Shown here: in pieces, positions 49,318 through 61,106 of the stretch
Numbering within the stretch: the stretch's first letter is position 1
How the letters are laid out: every line of letters starts with the position of its first letter
Assembly: GCF_051020975.1 (NCBI RefSeq)
Contig: NW_027478162.1
Coordinates: forward strand, 3,656,501 to 3,720,500
Direction of reading: 5' to 3'
DNA length: 64,000 nt
Origin: Osmia lignaria lignaria
Lineage: Eukaryota > Arthropoda > Insecta > Hymenoptera > Megachilidae
Position numbers and translations under genes: made by a program
Notes under the pieces: generated by a model
What the model saw: the letters and a program-made list of their open reading frames with translations, nothing else
Databases searched by the model: none
What the model was told of the DNA's origin: nothing

Positions 49318-50174
49318 CACTAGTGCAGAGTTATCTCAAAGAAAGGGGCCACGGTGTTTCTGTATCTCTATTATGTTGGTGCGGCTTCGGAACTTTTAAA
49401 TATCTCGATATATCTCGAAAACTACGCTTCTGATCAAAAAATATCATAGAACATAAATTGTAGGAAACATAATTCTCTACAAAAAACGTCTCTTAACATT
49501 TTGCCATAGCTCGCTTCGTTTCCGAGATATTTGCAGATATATCTCAAGGGAAGGGGCCTGACGGACATATTTCGAGATATTTCTTCTTCTTGTTGTTCTT
49601 CTTCTGCACAGCTAAGCTGGAAGTGGCATTTGCAGCTCGCAATAGTGCAGAGTTATCTCTAAGAAAGGGGCCACGGTGTATCTGTATCTCTATTATGTTG
49701 GTGCGGCTTCGGAACTTTTAAATATCTTGATATATCTCGAGAACCACGCATCTGATCAAAAAATATCATAGAACATAAAAAGTAGGAAACTTAATTCTCT
49801 ACAAAAACGGTCTCTTAACATTTTGCCATAGCTCGCTTCGTTTCCGAGATATTTGCAGATTTATCTCAAGGGAAGGGGCCTGACGGACATATTTCGAGAT
49901 ATTTCTTCTTCTTGTTGTTCTTCTTCTGCACAGCTGAGCTGGAAGTGGCATTTGCAGGTCGCAATAGTGCAGAGTTATCTCAAAGAAAGGGGCCACGGTG
50001 TTTCTGTATCTCTATTATGTTGGTGCGGCTTCGGAACTTTTAAATATCTCGATATATCTCGAAAACTACGCTTCTGATCAAAAAATATCATAGAACGTAA
50101 ATTGTAGGAAACATTATTCTCTACAAAAAAGGTCTCTTAACATTTTGCCATAGCTCGCTTCGTTTCCGAGATAT
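49318..50174 (+). repeat. Block repeated at +1288 bp, copy 2
   Basis: Repeats 48030-48886 with the same nonsense change (TAA at 49660-49662), GAGAACCACGC and CTACAAAAACGG. Differences seen are CGGTGTATCTG here (about 49674) and AAAAAACGTC near 49485 against AAAAAAGGTC. Between the two copies lie monomers 48887 and part of 49209, which match the dimer at 44379. Confidence 0.88.
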
Positions 50175-50229
50175 TTGCAGCTTTATCTCAAGGGAAGGGG
50201 CCTGTCGGACATATTTCGAGATATTTCTT

Positions 50230-51195
50230 CTTCTTGTTGTTCTTCTTCTGCACAGCTAAGCTGGAAGTGGAATTTGCGGCTCGCACTAGTGCAGAGTTAT
50301 CTCAAAGAAAGGGGCCACGGTGTTTCTGTATCTCTATTATGTTGGTGCGGCTTCGGAACTTTTAAATATCTCGATATATCTCGAAAACTACGCTTCTGAT
50401 CAAAAAATATCATAGAACATAAATTGTAGGAAACATAATTCTCTACAAAAAACGTCTCTTAACATCTTGCCATAGCTCGCTTCGTTTCCGAGATATTTGC
50501 AGATTCAGCTCAAAGGAACGGGCCTGACGGACATATTTCGAGATACTTCTTCTTCTTGTTGTTCTTCCTCTGCACAGCTAAGCTGGAAGTGGCATTTGCA
50601 GCTCGCAATAGTGCAGAGTTATCTCAAAGAAAGGGGCCACGGTGTTTCTGTATCTCTATTATGTTGGTGCGGCTTCGGAACTTTTAAATATCTTGATATA
50701 TCTCGAGAACTACGCATCTGATCAAAAAATATCATAGAACATAAAAAGTAGGAAACTTAATTCTCTACAAAAAAGGTCTCTTAACATTTTGCCATAGCTC
50801 GCTTCGTTTCCGAGATATTTGCAGATTTATCTCAAGGGAAGGGGCCTGACGGACATATTTCGAGATATTTCTTCTTCTTGTTGTTCTTCTTCTGCACAGC
50901 TGAGCTGGAAGTGGCATTTGCAGGTCGCAATAGTGCAGAGTTATCTCAAAGATAGGGGCCACGGTGTTTCTGTATCTCTATTATGTTGGTGCGGCTTCGG
51001 AACTTTTAAATATCTCGATATATCTCGAAAACTACGCTTCTGATCAAAAAATATCATAGAACATAAATTGTAGGAAACATAATTCTCTACAAAAAACGTC
51101 TCTTAACATTTTGCCATAGCTTGCTTCGTTTCCGAGATATTTGCAGATTCAGCTCAAAGGAACTGGCCTGACGGACATATTTCGAGATATTTCTT
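50230..51195 (+). repeat. 3-monomer unit, copy 1 (966 bp)
   Basis: Markers: AAGTGGAATTTGCGG (about 50265), AACATCTTGCC (about 50461), CAAAGATAGGGG (about 50947) and ATAGCTTGCTTCG (about 51115). All recur exactly 966 bases later. The left limit is set by the differing heads CTTTATCTC with CCTGTCGG (50175) and TTCAGCTCAAAGG (51141). Confidence 0.9.
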
Positions 51196-52198
51196 CTTCT
51201 TGTTGTTCTTCCTCTGCACAGCTAAGCTGGAAGTGGAATTTGCGGCTCGCACTAGTGCAGAGTTATCTCAAAGAAAGGGGCCACGGTGTTTCTGTATCTC
51301 TATTATGTTGGTGCGGCTTCGGAACTTTTAAATATCTCGATATATCTCGAAAACTACGCTTCTGATCAAAAAATATCATAGAACATAAATTGTAGGAAAC
51401 ATAATTCTCTACAAAAAACGTCTCTTAACATCTTGCCATAGCTCGCTTCGTTTCCGAGATATTTGCAGATTCAGCTCAAAGGAACGGGCCTGACGGACAT
51501 ATTTCGAGATACTTCTTCTTCTTGTTGTTCTTCCTCTGCACAGCTAAGCTGGAAGTGGCATTTGCAGCTCGCAATAGTGCAGAGTTATCTCAAAGAAAGG
51601 GGCCACGGTGTTTCTGTATCTCTATTATGTTGGTGCGGCTTCGGAACTTTTAAATATCTTGATATATCTCGAGAACTACGCATCTGATCAAAAAATATCA
51701 TAGAACATAAAAAGTAGGAAACTTAATTCTCTACAAAAAAGGTCTCTTAACATTTTGCCATAGCTCGCTTCGTTTCCGAGATATTTGCAGATTTATCTCA
51801 AGGGAAGGGGCCTGACGGACATATTTCGAGATATTTCTTCTTCTTGTTGTTCTTCTTCTGCACAGCTGAGCTGGAAGTGGCATTTGCAGGTCGCAATAGT
51901 GCAGAGTTATCTCAAAGATAGGGGCCACGGTGTTTCTGTATCTCTATTATGTTGGTGCGGCTTCGGAACTTTTAAATATCTCGATATATCTCGAAAACTA
52001 CGCTTCTGATCAAAAAATATCATAGAACATAAATTGTAGGAAACATAATTCTCTACAAAAAACGTCTCTTAACATTTTGCCATAGCTTGCTTCGTTTCCG
52101 AGATATTTGCAGATTCAGCTCAAAGGAACTGGCCTGACGGACATATTTCGAGATATTTCTTCTTCTTGTTGTTCTTCCTCTGCACAGCTAAGCTGGAA
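51196..52198 (+). repeat. 3-monomer unit, copy 2
   Basis: Repeats 50230-51195 with AAGTGGAATTTGCGG (about 51231), AACATCTTGCC (about 51427), CAAAGATAGGGG (about 51913) and ATAGCTTGCTTCG (about 52081). Shared sequence continues into the monomer at 52107 until AAGTGGCATTTGCAG replaces AAGTGGAATTTGCGG. Confidence 0.9.
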
Positions 52199-54682
52199 GT
52201 GGCATTTGCAGCTCGCAATAGTGCAGAGTTATCTCAAAGAAAGGGGCCACGGTGTTTCTGTATCTCTATTATGTTGGTGCGGCTTCGGAACTTTTAAATA
52301 TCTTGATATATCTCGAGAACTACGCATCTGATCAAAAAATATCATAGAACATAAATTGTAGGAAACATAATTCTCTACAAAAAAGGTCTCTTAACATTTT
52401 GCCATAGCTCTCTTCGTTTCCGAGATATTTGCAGATTTATCTCAAGGGAAGGGTCCTGATGGACATATTTCGAGATAATTCTTCTTCTTGTTGTTCTTCT
52501 TCTGCACAGCTAAACTGGAAGTGGCATTTCCAGCTCGCAATCGTGCAGAGTTATCTCAAAGAAAGGGGCCACGGTGTTTCTGTATCTCTATTATGTTGGT
52601 GCGGCTTCGGAACTTTTAAATATCTTGATATATCTCGAGAACTACGCCTCTGATCGAAAAATATCAGAGAACATAAAAAGTAGAAAACTTAATTCTCTAC
52701 AAAAACGGTCTCTTAACATTTTGCCATAGCTCTCTTCGTTTCCGAGATATTTGCAGATTTATCTCAAGGGAAGGGGCCTGACGGACATATTTCGAGATAT
52801 TTCTTCTTCTTGTTGTTCTTCTTCTGCACAGCTAAGCTGGAAGTGGCATTTGCAGCGCGCAATAGTGCAGAGTTATCTCAAAGAAAGGGGCCACGGTGTT
52901 TCTGTATCTCTATTATGTTGGTGCGGCTTCGGAACTTTTAAATATCTTGATATATCTCGAGAACTACGCATCTGATCAAAAAATATCATAGAACATAAAA
53001 AGTAGGAAACTTAATTCTCTACAAAAAAGGTCTCTTAACATTTTGCCATAGCTCGCTTCGTTTCCGAGATATTTGCAGATTTATCTCAAGGGAAGGGGCC
53101 TGACGGACATATTTCGAGATATTTCTTCTTCTTGTTGTTCTTCTTCTGCACAGCTAAGCTGGAAGTGGCATTTGCAGCGCGCAATAGTGCAGAGTTATCT
53201 CAAAGAAAGGGGCCACGGTGTTTCTGTATCTCTATTATGTTGGTGCGGCTTCGGAACTTTTAAATATCTCGATATATCTCGAAAACTACGCTTCTGATCA
53301 AAAAATATCATAGAACATAAATTGTAGGAAACATAATTCTCTACAAAAAACGTCTCTTAACATTTTGCCATAGCTCGCTTCGTTTCCGAGATATTTGCAG
53401 ATTCAGCTCAAAGGAACTGGCCTGACGGACATATTTCGAGATATTTCTTCTTCTTGTTGTTCTTCCTCTGCACAGCTAAGCTCGAAGCGGCATTTGCAGC
53501 TCGCAATAGTGCAGAGTTATCTCAAAGAAAGAGGCCACGGTGTTTCTGTACCTCTATTATGTTGGTGCAGCTTCGGAACTTTTAAATATCTTGATATATC
53601 TCGAGAACTATGCATCTGATCAAAAAATAACATAGAACATAAATTGTAGGAAACATAATTTTCTACAAAAAACGTCTCTTAACATTTTGCCATAGCTCGC
53701 TTCGTTTCCGAGATATTTGCAGATTCAGCTCAAAGGAACGGGCCTGACGGACATATTTCGAGATACTTCTTCTTCTTGTTGTTCTTCCTCTGCACAGCTA
53801 AGCTGGAAGTGGCATTTGCAGCTCGCAATAGTGCAGAGTTATCTCAAAGAAAGGGGCCACGGTGTTTCTGTATCTCTATTGTGTTGGTGCGGCTTCGGAA
53901 CTTTTAAATATCTTGATATATCTCGAGAACTACGCATCTGATCAAAAAATATCATAGAACATAAAAAGTAGGAAACTTAATTCTCTACAAAAAAGGTCTC
54001 TTAACATTTTGCCATAGCTCGCTTCGTTTCCGAGATATTTGCAGATTTATCTCAAGGGAAGGGGCCCGACGGACATATTTCGAGATATTTCTTCTTCTTG
54101 TTGTTCTTCTTTTGCACAGCTAAGCTGGAAGTGGCATTTGCGGCTCGCACTAGTGCAGAGTTATCTCAAAGAAAGGGGCCACGGTGTTTCTGTATCTCTA
54201 TTATGTTGGTGCGGCTTCGGAACCTTTAAATATCTCGATATATCTCGAAAACTACGCTTCTGATCAAAAAATATCATAGAACATAAATTGTAGGAAACAT
54301 AATTCTCTACAAAAAACGTCTCTTAACATTTTGCCATAGCTCGCTTCGTTTCCGAGATATTTGCAGATATATCTCAAGGGCAGGGGCCTGACGGACATAT
54401 TTCGAGATATTTCTTCTTCTTGTTGTTCTTCTTCTGCACAGCTAAGCTGGAAGTGGCATTTACAGCTCGCAATAGTGCAGAGTTATCTCAAAGAAAGGGG
54501 CCACGGTGTTTCTGTATCTCTATTATGTTGGTGCGGCTTCGGAACTTTTAAATATCCTGATATATCTCGAGAACTACGCATCTGATCAAAAAATATCATA
54601 GAACATAAAAAGTAGGAAACTTAATTCTCTACAAAAAAGGTCTCTTAACATTTTGCCATAGCTCTCTTCGTTTCCGAGATAT
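52199..54682 (+). repeat. Array segment: mixed monomers
   Basis: Copies from 52107 to 54361. 52429 has GGGTCCTGATGG with GAGATAATTC. 52751 and 53073 are adjacent GCAGCGCGCAATAG copies. 53395 carries the distant GTACCTCTATTATG and GGTGCAGCTTC haplotype, with GAAGCGGC and AAAAAATAACATAG as private changes. 54039 has GGGGCCCGACGG and TTCTTTTGCAC. No tandem higher-order unit is evident. Confidence 0.82.
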
Positions 54683-55004
54683 TTGCAGATTTATCTCAAG
54701 GGAAGGGGCCTGACGGACATATTTCGAGATATTTCTTCTTCTTGTTGTTATTCTTCTGCACAGCTAAGCTGGAAGTGGCATTTGCGGCTCGCACTAGTGC
54801 AGAGTTATCTCAAAGAAAGGGGCCACGGTGTTTCTGTATCTCTATTATGTTGGTGCTGCTTCGGAACTTTTAAATATCTCGATATATCTCGAAAACTACG
54901 CTTCTGATCAAAAAATATCATAGAACATAAATTGTTGGACACATAATTCTCTACAAAAAACGTCTCTTAACATTTTGCCATAGCTCGCTTCGTTTCCGAG
55001 ATAT

Positions 55005-55969
55005 TTGCAGATTTATCTCAAGGGAAGGGGCCTAACGGACATATTTCGAGATATTTCTTCTTCTTGTTGTTCTTCTTCTGCACAGCTAAACTGGAAGTGG
55101 CATCTCCAGCTCGCAATAGTACAGAGTTATCTCAAAGAAAGGGGCCACGGTGTTTCTGTATCTCTATTATGTTGGTGCGGCTTCGGAACTTTTAAATATC
55201 TTGATATATCTCGAGTTCTACGCGTCTGATCAAAAAATATCATAGAACATAAAAAGTAGGAAACTTAATTCTCTACAAAAAAGGTCTCTTAACATTTTGC
55301 CATAGCTCCCTTCGTTTCCGAGATATTTGCAGATTTATCTCAAGGGAAGGGGCCTGACGGACACATTTCGAGATATTTCTTCTTCTTGTTGTTCTTCTTC
55401 TGCACGCTAAGCTGGAAGTGGCATTTGCAGCTCGCAATAGTGCAGAGTTATCTCAAAGAAAGGGGCCACGGTGTTTCTGTATCTCTATTATGTTGGTGCG
55501 GCTTCGGAACTTTTAAATATCTTGATATATCTCGAGAACTACGCATCTGATCAAAAAATATCATAGAACATAAAAAGTAGGAAACCTAATTCCATACAAA
55601 AAAGGTCTCTTAACATTTTGCCATAGCTCGCTTCGTTTCCGAGATATTTGCAGATTTATCTCAAGGGAAGTGGCCTGACGGACATATTTCGAGATATTTC
55701 TTCTTCTTGTTGTTCTTCTTCTGCACAGCTAAGCTGGAAGTGGCATTTGCGGCTCGCACTAGTGCAGAGTTATCTCAAAGAAAGGGGCCACGGTGTTTCT
55801 GTATCTCTATTATGTTGGTGCGGCTTCGGAACTTTTAAATATCTTGATATATCTCGAGAACTACGCATCTGATCCAAAAATATCATAGAACATAAAAAGT
55901 AGGAAACTTAATTCTCTACAAAAAAGGTCTCTTAACATTTTGCCATAGCTCGCTTCGTTTCCGAGATAT
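55005..55969 (+). repeat. 3-monomer subunit inside large unit, copy 1 (965 bp)
   Basis: Order: GGCATCTCCAGCTC with AATAGTACAG; CTCCCTTCG with GACACATTTCG and GCACGCTAAGC (one A lost near 55405, 321-bp monomer); AAGGGAAGTGGCC with AACCTAATTCCATAC before it. It repeats at 55970. This copy alone has CTCGAGTTCTACGCG (about 55211), so it acquired a private change after copying. Confidence 0.9.
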
Positions 55970-56934
55970 TTGCAGATTTATCTCAAGGGAAGGGGCCTAA
56001 CGGACATATTTCGAGATATTTCTTCTTCTTGTTGTTCTTCTTCTGCACAGCTAAACTGGAAGTGGCATCTCCAGCTCGCAATAGTACAGAGTTATCTCAA
56101 AGAAAGGGGCCACGGTGTTTCTGTATCTCTATTATGTTGGTGCGGCTTCGGAACTTTTAAATATCTTGATATATCTCGAGAACTACGCGTCTGATCAAAA
56201 AATATCATAGAACATAAAAAGTAGGAAACTTAATTCTCTACAAAAAAGGTCTCTTAACATTTTGCCATAGCTCCCTTCGTTTCCGAGATATTTGCAGATT
56301 TATCTCAAGGGAAGGGGCCTGACGGACACATTTCGAGATATTTCTTCTTCTTGTTGTTCTTCTTCTGCACGCTAAGCTGGAAGTGGCATTTGCAGCTCGC
56401 AATAGTGCAGAGTTATCTCAAAGAAAGGGGCCACGGTGTTTCTGTATCTCTATTATGTTGGTGCGGCTTCGGAACTTTTAAATATCTTGATATATCTCGA
56501 GAACTACGCATCTGATCAAAAAATATCATAGAACATAAAAAGTAGGAAACCTAATTCCATACAAAAAAGGTCTCTTAACATTTTGCCATAGCTCGCTTCG
56601 TTTCCGAGATATTTGCAGATTTATCTCAAGGGAAGTGGCCTGACGGACATATTTCGAGATATTTCTTCTTCTTGTTGTTCTTCTTCTGCACAGCTAAGCT
56701 GGAAGTGGCATTTGCGGCTCGCGCTAGTGCAGAGTTATCTCAAAGAAAGGGGCCACGGTGTTTCTGTATCTCTATTATGTTGGTGCAGCTTCGGAACTTT
56801 TAAATATCTTGATATATCTCGAGAACTACGCATCTGATCCAAAAAGATCATAGAACATAAAAAGTAGGAAACTTAATTCTCTACAAAAAAGGTCTCTTAA
56901 CATTTTGCCATAGCTCTCTTCGTTTCCGAGATAT
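55970..56934 (+). repeat. 3-monomer subunit inside large unit, copy 2 (965 bp)
   Basis: Same order and same 1-base loss (near 56370) as 55005-55969. It matches the single trimer at 58867-59831 better than copy 1 does, sharing GGTGCAGCTTC and GATCCAAAAAGATC in the third monomer. Its GCGCTAGTGC in that monomer is private. Confidence 0.9.
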
Positions 56935-58544
56935 TTGCAGATTTATCTCAAGGGAAGGGGCCTGACGGACATATTTCGAGATATTTCTTCTTCTTGTTGT
57001 TCTTCTTCTGCACAGCTAAGCTGGAAGTGGCATTTGCAGCTCGCAATAGTGCAGAGTTATCTCAAAGAAAGGGGCCACGGTGTTTCTGTATCTCTATTAT
57101 GTTGGTGCGGCTTCGGAACTTCTAAATATCTTGATATATCTCGAGAACTACGCGTCTGATCAAAAAATATCATAGAGCATAAAAAGTAGGAAACATAATT
57201 CCATACAAAAAAGGTCTCTTAACATTTTGCCATAGCTCGCTTCGTTTCCGAGATATTTGCAGATTTATCTCAAGGGAAGGGGCCTGACGGACATATTTCG
57301 AGATATTTCTTCTTCTTGTTGTTCTTCTTCTGCACAGCTAAGCTGGAAGTGGCATTTGCGGCTCGCACTAGTGCAGAGTTATCTCAAAGAAAGGGGCCAC
57401 GGTGTTTCTGTATCCCTATTATGTTGGTGCGGCTTCGGAACTTTTAAATATCTTGATATATCTCGAGAACTACGCGTCTGATCAAAAAATATCATAGAAC
57501 ATAAATTGTAGGAAACATAATTCTCTACAAAAAAGGTCTCTTAACATTTTGCCATAGCTCTCTTCGTTTCCGAGATATTTGCAGATTTATCTCAAGGGAA
57601 GGGGCCTGACGGACATATTTCGAGATATTTCTTCTTCTTGTTGTTCTTCCTCTGCACAGCTAAGCTGGAAGTGGCATTTGCAGCTCGCAATAGTGCAGAG
57701 TTATCTCAAAGAAAGGGGCCACGGTGTTTCTGTATCTCTATTATGTTGGTGCGGCTTCGGAACTTTTAAATATCTTGATATATCTCGAGAACTACGCGTC
57801 TGATCAAAAAATATCATAGAACATAAAAAGTAGGAAACATAATTCCATACAAAAAAGGTCTCTTAACATTTTGCCATAGCTCGCTTCGTTTCCGAGATAT
57901 TTGCAGATTTATCTCAAGGGAAGGGGCCTGACGGACATATTTCGAGATATTTCTTCTTCTTGTTGTTCTTCTTCTGCACAGCTAAGCTGGAAGTGGCATT
58001 TGCGGCTCGCACTAGTGCAGAGTTATCTCAAAGAAAGGGGCCACGGTGTTTCTGTATCCCTATTATGTTGGTGCGGCTTCGGAACTTTTAAATATCTCGA
58101 TATATCTCGAAAACTACGCTTCTGATCAAAAAATATCATAGAACATAAATTGTAGGAAACATAATTCTCTACAAAAAACGTCTCTTAACATTTTGCCATA
58201 GCTCGCTTCGTTTCCGAGATATTTGCAGATTTATCTCAAGGTAAGGGGCCTGACGGACATATTTCGAGATATTTCTTCTTCTTGTTGTTCTTCTTCTGCA
58301 CAGCTAAGCTGCAAGTGGCATTTACAGCTCGCAATAGTGCATAGTTATCTGAAAGAAAGGGGCCACGGTGTTTCTATATCTCTATTATGTTGGTGCGGCT
58401 TCGGAACTTTTAAATATCTTGATATATCTCGAGAACTACGCATCTGATCAAAAAATATCATAGAACATAAAAAGTAGGAAACTTAATTCTCTACAAAAAA
58501 GGTCTCTTAACATTTTGCCATAGCTCTCTTCGTTTCCGAGATAT

Positions 58545-61106
58545 TTGCAGATTTATCTCAAGGGAAGGGGCCTGACGGACATATTTCGAGATATTTCTTC
58601 TTCTTGTTGTTATTCTTCTGCACAGCTAAGCTGGAAGTGGCATTTGCGGCTCGCACTAGTGCAGAGTTATCTCAAAGAAAGGGGCCACGGTGTTTCTGTA
58701 TCTCTATTATGTTGGTGCTGCTTCGGAACTTTTAAATATCTCGATATATCTCGAAAACTACGCTTCTGATCAAAAAATATCATAGAACATAAATTGTTGG
58801 ACACATAATTCTCTACAAAAAACGTCTCTTAACATTTTGCCATAGCTCGCTTCGTTTCCGAGATATTTGCAGATTTATCTCAAGGGAAGGGGCCTAACGG
58901 ACATATTTCGAGATATTTCTTCTTCTTGTTGTTCTTCTTCTGCACAGCTAAACTGGAAGTGGCATCTCCAGCTCGCAATAGTACAGAGTTATCTCAAAGA
59001 AAGGGGCCACGGTGTTTCTGTATCTCTATTATGTTGGTGCGGCTTCGGAACTTTTAAATATCTTGATATATCTCGAGAACTACGCGTCTGATCAAAAAAT
59101 ATCATAGAACATAAAAAGTAGGAAACTTAATTCTCTACAAAAAAGGTCTCTTAACATTTTGCCATAGCTCCCTTCGTTTCCGAGATATTTGCAGATTTAT
59201 CTCAAGGGAAGGGGCCTGACGGACACATTTCGAGATATTTCTTCTTCTTGTTGTTCTTCTTCTGCACGCTAAGCTGGAAGTGGCATTTGCAGCTCGCAAT
59301 AGTGCAGAGTTATCTCAAAGAAAGGGGCCACGGTGTTTCTGTATCTCTATTATGTTGGTGCGGCTTCGGAACTTTTAAATATCTTGATATATCTCGAGAA
59401 CTACGCATCTGATCAAAAAATATCATAGAACATAAAAAGTAGGAAACCTAATTCCATACAAAAAAGGTCTCTTAACATTTTGCCATAGCTCGCTTCGTTT
59501 CCGAGATATTTGCAGATTTATCTCAAGGGAAGTGGCCTGACGGACATATTTCGAGATATTTCTTCTTCTTGTTGTTCTTCTTCTGCACAGCTAAGCTGGA
59601 AGTGGCATTTGCGGCTCGCACTAGTGCAGAGTTATCTCAAAGAAAGGGGCCACGGTGTTTCTGTATCTCTATTATGTTGGTGCAGCTTCGGAACTTTTAA
59701 ATATCTTGATATATCTCGAGAACTACGCATCTGATCCAAAAAGATCATAGAACATAAAAAGTAGGAAACTTAATTCTCTACAAAAAAGGTCTCTTAACAT
59801 TTTGCCATAGCTCTCTTCGTTTCCGAGATATTTGCAGATTTATCTCAAGGGAAGGGGCCTGACGGACATATTTCGAGATATTTCTTCTTCTTGTTGTTCT
59901 TCTTCTGCACAGCTAAGCTGGAAGTGGCATTTGCAGCTCGCAATAGTGCAGAGTTATCTCAAAGAAAGGGGCCACGGTGTTTCTGTATCTCTATTATGTT
60001 GGTGCGGCTTCGGAACTTCTAAATATCTTGATATATCTCGAGAACTACGCGTCTGATCAAAAAATATCATAGAGCATAAAAAGTAGGAAACATAATTCCA
60101 TACAAAAAAGGTCTCTTAACATTTTGCCATAGCTCGCTTCGTTTCCGAGATATTTGCAGATTTATCTCAAGGGAAGGGGCCTGACGGACATATTTCGAGA
60201 TATTTCTTCTTCTTGTTGTTCTTCTTCTGCACAGCTAAGCTGGAAGTGGCATTTGCGGCTCGCACTAGTGCAGAGTTATCTCAAAGAAAGGGGCCACGGT
60301 GTTTCTGTATCCCTATTATGTTGGTGCGGCTTCGGAACTTTTAAATATCTTGATATATCTCGAGAACTACGCGTCTGATCAAAAAATATCATAGAACATA
60401 AATTGTAGGAAACATAATTCTCTACAAAAAAGGTCTCTTAACATTTTGCCATAGCTCTCTTCGTTTCCGAGATATTTGCAGATTTATCTCAAGGGAAGGG
60501 GCCTGACGGACATATTTCGAGATATTTCTTCTTCTTGTTGTTCTTCCTCTGCACAGCTAAGCTGGAAGTGGCATTTGCAGCTCGCAATAGTGCAGAGTTA
60601 TCTCAAAGAAAGGGGCCACGGTGTTTCTGTATCTCTATTATGTTGGTGCGGCTTCGGAACTTTTAAATATCTTGATATATCTCGAGAACTACGCGTCTGA
60701 TCAAAAAATATCATAGAACATAAAAAGTAGGAAACATAATTCCATACAAAAAAGGTCTCTTAACATTTTGCCATAGCTCGCTTCGTTTCCGAGATATTTG
60801 CAGATTTATCTCAAGGGAAGGGGCCTGACGGACATATTTCGAGATATTTCTTCTTCTTGTTGTTCTTCTTCTGCACAGCTAAGCTGGAAGTGGCATTTGC
60901 GGCTCGCACTAGTGCAGAGTTATCTCAAAGAAAGGGGCCACGGTGTTTCTGTATCCCTATTATGTTGGTGCGGCTTCGGAACTTTTAAATATCTCGATAT
61001 ATCTCGAAAACTACGCTTCTGATCAAAAAATATCATAGAACATAAATTGTAGGAAACATAATTCTCTACAAAAAACGTCTCTTAACATTTTGCCATAGCT
61101 CGCTTT
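58545..61106 (+). repeat. Large higher-order unit, copy 2 (8 monomers)
   Basis: Monomers 58545, 58867, 59189, 59510, 59832, 60154, 60476 and 60798. Apart from the trimer present twice in copy 1, it repeats 54683 and 55970-58222 marker for marker (offsets 3862 and 2897). The shared markers include the 1-base loss near 59267, GGAACTTCTAAATATC (about 60012) and two GTATCCCTATTATG monomers. The match stops near 61105, where GCTTTGTTTCC replaces GCTTCGTTTCC. Confidence 0.9.

Larger units (their letters stand above)
54683..58544 (+). repeat. Large higher-order unit, copy 1 (12 monomers, 3862 bp)
   Basis: Begins with the TTGTTATTCTTC, GGTGCTGCTTCGG and TTGTTGGACACATAATTC monomer. A 3-monomer stretch (55005-55969) is then repeated (55970-56934), followed by monomers with GGAACTTCTAAATATC (56935), GTATCCCTATTATG (57257, 57901) and a private CAAGGTAAGG (58223). 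The same order, without the extra trimer, resumes at 58545. TAATTCCATAC tails are common here and rare elsewhere. Confidence 0.9.
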
